A DNA stretch of 64,000 nt from Nitrobacter hamburgensis X14 (GTDB lineage Bacteria > Pseudomonadota > Alphaproteobacteria > Rhizobiales > Xanthobacteraceae): NCBI RefSeq assembly GCF_000013885.1, contig NC_007964.1, positions 310,001 through 374,000 on the forward strand, read 5' to 3'. The notes beneath the pieces were generated by a model. That model was given only the letters and a program-made list of their open reading frames with translations. It was not told the DNA's origin and did not search any database. The position numbers and the translations under genes are program-made. This document shows positions 59,344-64,000 of the stretch, one piece after another. Each line of letters begins with the position of its first letter. Positions within the stretch are counted from its first letter, which is position 1.

Positions 59344-59576
59344 TCAGCCCTCCAGGCTCGGATTTTTGATTCATGCTCAAGAGCGCTCGCGGCACTCCAT
59401 GATGTCTGCGGATTCATCGCGTCGTCGAAACTGACCAACTCGCCGACCCAAACGTCGCGAACTTCAATTTCCCCATCGCGACCGATCCAAACCACTTCCG
59501 CCTCAGCACCACTTATGGATGCGACTTTGACCAGACGGCCGTTGTATGCCGCTGGCGAGTTCACTTTGATGGTCAT
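59340..59576 (-). CDS. Small hypothetical
   Basis: A 78-residue beta-rich protein (MTIKVNSPAAYNGRLVKVASISGAEAEVVWIGRDGEIEVRDVWVGEL). The start at 59576 follows the upstream stop by nine bases. The first 50 residues look like an SH3-type fold. Unknown. Confidence 0.6.
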   Translation of the reverse strand: MTIKVNSPAAYNGRLVKVASISGAEAEVVWIGRDGEIEVRDVWVGELVSFDDAMNPQTSWSAASALEHESKIRAWRAE

Positions 59577-59584
59577 GGGAATCT

Positions 59585-60481
59585 CTAGTAGGTGTGGATG
59601 CCGCACGGGCTGGCGATCGTGTCACCGACGCTGTATCGAGAGTCGCCGTCACCGTGCGACGGTGCATCGAGCGACGTAAACGCAAGGCTGTTGCCTAAGG
59701 CGCGCTTGCGGATATCGTTCATGGCTTTATTCTTCTTCAGGTCCGCCTTCGACAGGCGGCCTTCAAGCACAGCCAGGCAATATTCCTGCGCGAGATCGTG
59801 ACGATCATAGCGCTGCGACTTGAACCGATTGAAGCCGGCGGCGAAATCCTTATCGGCCAGCAACGACGCCAACAACATTCGTGGCTCGGTCGGGTCTTTA
59901 ATGTAGCGGAGGTAATGGGTACTCGCGCCGTGCGCGCTATATGCGCGATCTAACCGGCCGCGGAATGCAGGGTCTTTCCTCGCACGCCGCTGAAGCGATC
60001 CGTTCCTCGGCAAATCTGCCCGACGCAGGGCCGTCGCAAGGTCTGGAGCAGTTGATCGTGCGATTAGCGCAAGGGCCGCGTCAAACTCGGCCTCGGTGAA
60101 ATCCTTGCGCCTTGGCATCCCTTTGATTGTCGTGCTTCGAATACCAAGCACCTTGGCGCGCTTCACCATGGCGGCGACGTAGGCCGGCCGCTTTTGGGGA
60201 TGGGCGAGAAGATATTCGGTTAGGCGATCGCCGTTGATGCCCAACTCCCGGCCGGCGGTGACGGCGCTGTGCCCCTCCCCGATCAACTTAATCAGAGCGT
60301 CGAAGTTCGCCGCGATGCGATCAAAGCTCGGTTTGCCCTTGGCATGCCGAACCTCAGCAATCTCTGCCGCGCGCTCGGGACGGTTTTGCAGATAGCGAGA
60401 CCACGCTGCATCGGACGGTGCGCCGGGCACCGTCAGTGTGGCCTGACGATCCGACATGCCGGACGCAATAGCCGCCTTCAT
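59585..60481 (-). CDS. Sigma-factor-like / repeat HTH protein
   Basis: About 298 residues from MKAAIASGMSDRQ; the frame is open upstream to 60637 and the true start is uncertain. The N-terminal two thirds hold several helix-turn-helix-like repeats (SAVTAGRELGINGDRLTEYLLAHP and similar). The C-terminus (DRHDLAQEYCLAVLEGRLSKADLKK, SLAFTSLDAPSHGDGDSRYSVGDTIAS) resembles regions 2 and 3 of sigma-70-type factors. It may direct late transcription of the head operon, which begins downstream; not proven. Confidence 0.55.
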   Translation of the reverse strand: MKAAIASGMSDRQATLTVPGAPSDAAWSRYLQNRPERAAEIAEVRHAKGKPSFDRIAANFDALIKLIGEGHSAVTAGRELGINGDRLTEYLLAHPQKRPAYVAAMVKRAKVLGIRSTTIKGMPRRKDFTEAEFDAALALIARSTAPDLATALRRADLPRNGSLQRRARKDPAFRGRLDRAYSAHGASTHYLRYIKDPTEPRMLLASLLADKDFAAGFNRFKSQRYDRHDLAQEYCLAVLEGRLSKADLKKNKAMNDIRKRALGNSLAFTSLDAPSHGDGDSRYSVGDTIASPCGIHTY

Positions 60482-60826
60482 GGCGGCAAAGCATTTATCG
60501 GCCTTGGGGATTGGACCGGGCAATGGGACCGAGGTGCTGATGGGGGAAAGGTCGCCGCTCCCGATTGCCAGACGCGGCGGGGAGCGGCTATTGCTGCTGC
60601 AGCATTGAAATGGGCGCCCTCGGTTCCCCCGAGGCAATACGCCCCTCGCCAGCGTTACGCAGTGGCGGTGGAGGGCGGATAATTGCCCCCTAAGTAAGAA
60701 AGCGGAATGAGTGGCAGATTAAGGACTGGTGCCGAATACGGCTCCGGCACCGGCCTGTGCATGTCGATGAATATGTATTCCGAACACGGATTGTGATGGC
60801 GTCGACACCATCGCGCCGGCTCGGGG

Positions 60827-61612
60827 CTATGCCGCCTCCCGATCCGCAGCGTCCCGAGCCGCATAGGCCGCCATCAACTTGCCGATGGCGATATCCACCA
60901 GCCGGACGCCCAAACGCTCGGCAGTCTTGCCGGCCGTGCCATGCATCTCGCCGATCTCTTCGGAGGTGGCATCGCCGCAGGCCAACTCCACCAGCCGACA
61001 GGTTTCATCGCCGAGCCGGCGCTTCATGGCTTCATGATCCATCCGGCGCGCCGCCTCGTCCTGAGCGTCGGGCAACTCATTTTTCAGACCGTAGCCGGCA
61101 CCAAGGCTAGCCTTCTCATCTTCCGCGCCACGCGACTCCGAGAACGTTTCCTCCAGCAAGCGATACCGGCCGCGCACCTTCACGGCGACAATCTTGCCAT
61201 AAGCTCCGAACTGAATCCGGGTCGCCATTTCAGGCCGGCCTTCCTTCCGATCCTTCTCGTCAGCCCATGCCGCGGCTGCGATCTCGTCGGCCGTGGGATT
61301 TTCCTCGTCGAGGCGAGCGTCCACAAGCCGACTATCAACGCGGCCGATCTCCATGCGACCGTCTTCATTTACGGGACTGTTATCGTTGGCGTGGTGAAGA
61401 TTGCCCTCGGGCATGGCGATGCCTTCATCGTCCGCATAGCGTTCCAGGGTTTGGATTTCCAGCCATCGGTCGGCGCGCTTGAGTCTGCCGAACGTCGGCC
61501 AATGGCGAGCGCGGGCGCGCACCTCGGTCTCGTCATCATCTTGGCGTAGGCTCGCAACATATGCGCGATGCTGCTCGGGAGTGCGCGGCGTGTTGTCGTT
61601 AGCGTGCTGCAT
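60827..61612 (-). CDS. Hypothetical protein with C-terminal HTH
   Basis: A 261-residue protein starting MQHANDNTPRTP with GAGGAA upstream. The charged middle includes NPTADEIAAAAWADE and FGAYGKIVAVKVRGRYRLLEET. The C-terminus LVELACGDATSEEIGEMHGTAGKTAERLGVRLVDIAIGKL looks like a sigma-4/HTH segment. It lies beside the putative origin. Regulator or replication helper by context. The gap 60640-60826 next to it contains nothing I can name. Confidence 0.6.
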   Translation of the reverse strand: MQHANDNTPRTPEQHRAYVASLRQDDDETEVRARARHWPTFGRLKRADRWLEIQTLERYADDEGIAMPEGNLHHANDNSPVNEDGRMEIGRVDSRLVDARLDEENPTADEIAAAAWADEKDRKEGRPEMATRIQFGAYGKIVAVKVRGRYRLLEETFSESRGAEDEKASLGAGYGLKNELPDAQDEAARRMDHEAMKRRLGDETCRLVELACGDATSEEIGEMHGTAGKTAERLGVRLVDIAIGKLMAAYAARDAADREAA

Positions 61613-61661
61613 TGAGTTCCTCTTAATGCTTGCCGTCTGCGGCTTCTCTATTCTGGGGTAA

Positions 61662-61760
61662 GGGGACATCGGGACAGTTCTAAAGAACTGTCACCTTTGT
61701 CCCCCTAAGATACCAAGGGGACAAAATTCAAAATGTCCGGGACATGTCCCGTTGTCCCCT
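61662..61760. repeat. GGGACA iteron cluster, putative replication origin
   Basis: Within 100 bases there are seven copies of GGGACA or TGTCCC in both orientations (61663, 61671, 61699, 61717, 61739, 61744 and 61753, approximate starts), plus a perfect hairpin GACAGTTCT-AA-AGAACTGTC at 61673-61692. This lies between the helicase gene and the next gene. Such iteron clusters beside a RepA-like helicase are typical origins of satellites and plasmids. Confidence 0.55.
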
Positions 61761-63799
61761 TAACTCGGCCAGTACCATTGCCCGATTTGTTTCACCTGAC
61801 CTTTGGCAAGCAAATCTTTCTTCGCGCGTCCAAAGCGCTTCTTTAAGGTCTCAACAGATGCACCGGACTCGGCCTCGTAATATGCGGCGCGCCATTGCTT
61901 CTCTTTCACCACCATAATGCCTTCAGGGAAGTCCGAGCCTTCCGGTTCAATCCCATCGTCTTCGATGATGGAGTTGAGCGCGGCCAGCACGCCCTTGGTA
62001 TGTCCCTTTAAGGCCAGCCGATCGGCGAGACTTTCACCCGGCACCACGACAGGCGCGGTCGTCGGTTCGCCATCCTCATCCTTGGCAAGCTCAACGGATT
62101 GCATGGTGAACGTCGCGATTGTCCCTTCGTCGCCGTCGTTCGCGCCATCACACTTTAAGGTGTATGTGCCGGAGTTTTTGACGACCATAAAGCTGGCGTC
62201 TACTGCGCCATCCAGATCGATCGCGCCCTTGCCGCGTTCGCCAGACCATGCGGTGTGATGAACGACGGTGACGTGGGCACCAGTCAGCCGGATCAACTCG
62301 TCGCACGCCTGAATAAAGCGTCCCATGTCCTTGCTGGTGTTCTGGTCACCAGCGCCGAACACCCGAGTCAGCGTGTCGATAATGATCCAGACGCACTTCT
62401 GGCCGCAATCAATCTCGGCCTGCTGGACGATCCCGGCCAATGCTTTAGCGTCGGCCAGCGATGATGTTAGATCGAGTCTACCGCCAAGAACCAGCAGTGG
62501 AACATCTTTGACGCCGTGGTGCTTGCGGAACGCCATCATGCGACGTTCGGTCAGTGCCTTCCTCTCGGCCGCGACGAAAAGCACCAACCCTTGGGTTGTT
62601 TTCCGTCCGAACCATTCCATGCCGGCGGCAACATGGCATGCGCCATCGGTTGCGACCACCGACTTACCTGTGCCTGGGAGTCCCGAGATAAGAGTGTGTT
62701 CGCCCCTGCCTAAAACATTTTTGATAACCCACGCCTTAGGTTTATCGGCTTCGATGTCATCGAACCACGTCAGGTTGAAACGCGATTTCGGCTCGTTGTC
62801 ATTCGCCGCGATGGGTGGATCCGATTTTCGCAGCAGGCCATCCGCCAGACCGCTATAATCTGGCTTCTGAAATTTCCCCCACATGCGAGCGAAGTCGTCG
62901 CGTGCGCCCTTGCCTTGGTAGCGCGCGGACCAGTTACCGCTCGCCGAGAGGAAGAGCGCGGCGGCAGTTTCTACATCGTGACCGTCGAACATCATCTGCT
63001 CGACAACCCTTGATGCATGCTTCGAGCGATCTTCAACGTCGTCGGCCGCGAGCAGTGCGGCCAACTTCGGGGATGCGACCACACCGTCAATGTCTGGCAG
63101 TTCGCCAAGTTGAACCGGTTTGGCTTCATTCGCCGGCGCAGATGCCCATGGCTCGAGCGCCGCGCGGAGCTCATCCACGTTCATCAGGTCGCCGCGCCAC
63201 TCATGTAAATAGCGCACCGGCGCGGGTTCGGCCGAGCGACCACGCTTCAGCTTGGCTTCGTTCGGCCAGTTCTTCGTTCCGGGAATGCGCCAGACGTGGT
63301 CAACATCGGCTGTGCCATGGTCGGAGCCGGTTGCACGTTTCAATGCGGCAGCAAGCGGTACGGCCTCGGTCACGGTCAACGGCTTGTCAAAAAGCCAAAC
63401 GGGTTGTTGGTTTCCGGGCGACGTTTCGATGATGTAACTGGGTTCGAATGGCAGGTTGCCGGCGTTACCCGTATCTGCGTCCATATCGGCGACAAGACCA
63501 AGCACGGCTACAACATCACTCCTCGTTCCACGCTTACCGCGGGCAAGGCCGGTTTTCATTAGATGTAGGCCGGTGTAGACGTTCGCGCCGGGGGTGTCGC
63601 TGTGTGCCGCGATGGCTTCCACCATGCCGTTAACGTCGCCGACATTATGCTTGGTGATGGTGCCACCGCCCTTCGGCAGGCTCACATTATATGCCGACAC
63701 GACGAACACGCCATCGATGCCAGCGGCAAGGTCGTGAAGCATTTCGACGTGAGTGCGGACGGGGTCGGTGAAGGTTTGTTTAGCTTGCAATGCGTTCAA
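61760..63799 (-). CDS. RepA-like primase-helicase (AAA ATPase)
   Basis: A 679-residue replication protein. The start is taken as TTG at 63799, with GGAGG eight bases upstream and overlap with the previous gene. The N-terminal half (VFVVSAYNVSLPKGGGTITKHNVGDVNGMV, VLGLVADMDADTGNAGNLP, DHVWRIPGTKNWP) is a prim-pol-type domain. The helicase has Walker A GLPGTGKSVVATDGA (about 371), Walker B VWIIIDTLTRVFGAG (about 470) and VTVVHHTAWSGERG. A C-terminal winged helix follows (EKQWRAAYYEAESGASVETLKKRFGRAKKDL). It would initiate replication at a nearby origin. Confidence 0.9.
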   Translation of the reverse strand: MNALQAKQTFTDPVRTHVEMLHDLAAGIDGVFVVSAYNVSLPKGGGTITKHNVGDVNGMVEAIAAHSDTPGANVYTGLHLMKTGLARGKRGTRSDVVAVLGLVADMDADTGNAGNLPFEPSYIIETSPGNQQPVWLFDKPLTVTEAVPLAAALKRATGSDHGTADVDHVWRIPGTKNWPNEAKLKRGRSAEPAPVRYLHEWRGDLMNVDELRAALEPWASAPANEAKPVQLGELPDIDGVVASPKLAALLAADDVEDRSKHASRVVEQMMFDGHDVETAAALFLSASGNWSARYQGKGARDDFARMWGKFQKPDYSGLADGLLRKSDPPIAANDNEPKSRFNLTWFDDIEADKPKAWVIKNVLGRGEHTLISGLPGTGKSVVATDGACHVAAGMEWFGRKTTQGLVLFVAAERKALTERRMMAFRKHHGVKDVPLLVLGGRLDLTSSLADAKALAGIVQQAEIDCGQKCVWIIIDTLTRVFGAGDQNTSKDMGRFIQACDELIRLTGAHVTVVHHTAWSGERGKGAIDLDGAVDASFMVVKNSGTYTLKCDGANDGDEGTIATFTMQSVELAKDEDGEPTTAPVVVPGESLADRLALKGHTKGVLAALNSIIEDDGIEPEGSDFPEGIMVVKEKQWRAAYYEAESGASVETLKKRFGRAKKDLLAKGQVKQIGQWYWPS

Positions 63800-64000
63800 G
63801 GCATGCGCCTCCGGTAAGGGACTTCTGAATTTCCGCGATCGCGGTACGATCGAACGCGGTGTTTCGCGCATAGGCGCGGATGCTGCCGTCATGTGTCCGA
63901 ACGATCTTGACGTCGAACATGCGGATGCCAGGAGCGGCTTCGATTTCAGCAAAGCCGATTGTGCCGCCACCGGATGGTGCCGGTCGGTATGATATGATTT
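63780..64000 (-). CDS. Hypothetical protein upstream of primase-helicase, partial
   Basis: The frame enters from the right edge and ends at 63780: ...GGGTIGFAEIEAAPGIRMFDVKIVRTHDGSIRAYARNTAFDRT... Its end overlaps the helicase start by 20 bases. I remember similar short proteins (PGIRLF..K.VR) next to satellite or prophage primases in Bradyrhizobium. Unknown function. Confidence 0.65.
   Translation of the reverse strand, partial: IISYRPAPSGGGTIGFAEIEAAPGIRMFDVKIVRTHDGSIRAYARNTAFDRTAIAEIQKSLTGGACLERIAS

Overview
ORGANISM. The backbone genes are high-GC and arranged as in Nitrobacteraceae (the Bradyrhizobium, Nitrobacter, Rhodopseudomonas, Afipia group of Alphaproteobacteria): murA, hisD, a UPF0262 gene, a low-molecular-weight phosphatase, maf, yacG and tRNA-Phe. 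The intergenic repeats around murA look like those of this family. About 10 kb (5.7-14.9 kb) is chromosomal; the rest is integrated or transposed DNA.

LAYOUT. (1) 1-5.6 kb: debris of an element whose tyrosine integrase lies beside the 3' end of tRNA-Thr(GGT). It holds a dead IS701-type transposase, a chain of small proteins sharing an N-terminal RLxxLE motif, a truncated serine recombinase and the integrase. (2) 5.7-14.9 kb: the chromosomal block. Between the phosphatase and maf it is broken by an IS701-family element with CTAG duplications, an IS200-type transposase, and decayed TonB-receptor and PepSY genes; the infA gene expected there is absent. (3) 14.9-46.8 kb: an island behind tRNA-Phe, starting with a DUF4102-type integrase and an AlpA-like gene. 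It then carries a mosaic seen nowhere else in the window: two coupling-protein/HerA-like ATPases, one a signal peptide, peptidoglycan-binding-like, transmembrane, ATPase and DnaJ-C-like fusion; a possible replication-relaxation protein; a CHC2 primase fragment; ArdC, RusA, NinB and Rad52-type proteins; a podovirus-like neck/tail/ejection cassette; and a small-terminase-like gene. No portal, capsid or large terminase gene is visible. An IS21 element sits where the + strand structural genes meet the - strand recombination operon. (4) 46.9 kb to the end: a second element with integrase, excisionase-like gene, divergent promoter with a perfect operator, a DnaQ-BRCT exonuclease plus membrane protein as cargo, a complete HK97-type head module, a RepA-like helicase and a putative iteron origin, but no tail gene.

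HOW IT WORKS TOGETHER. The second element looks like a capsid-forming phage satellite: it would replicate itself with its helicase, build and fill its own head, and need a helper's tail. The first island has the reverse gap (tail and ejection genes but no head), together with DNA-pump ATPases and a recombination set. The two are in tandem, and a short tRNA-Phe-like sequence lies at their junction. Functional links between them are inference.

Most exciting candidates: the 1123-residue fusion ATPase at 19222-22593, the tail-less head satellite at 46.9-64 kb, the repeated bipartite promoter motif before the structural genes, and the GGGACA iteron cluster.
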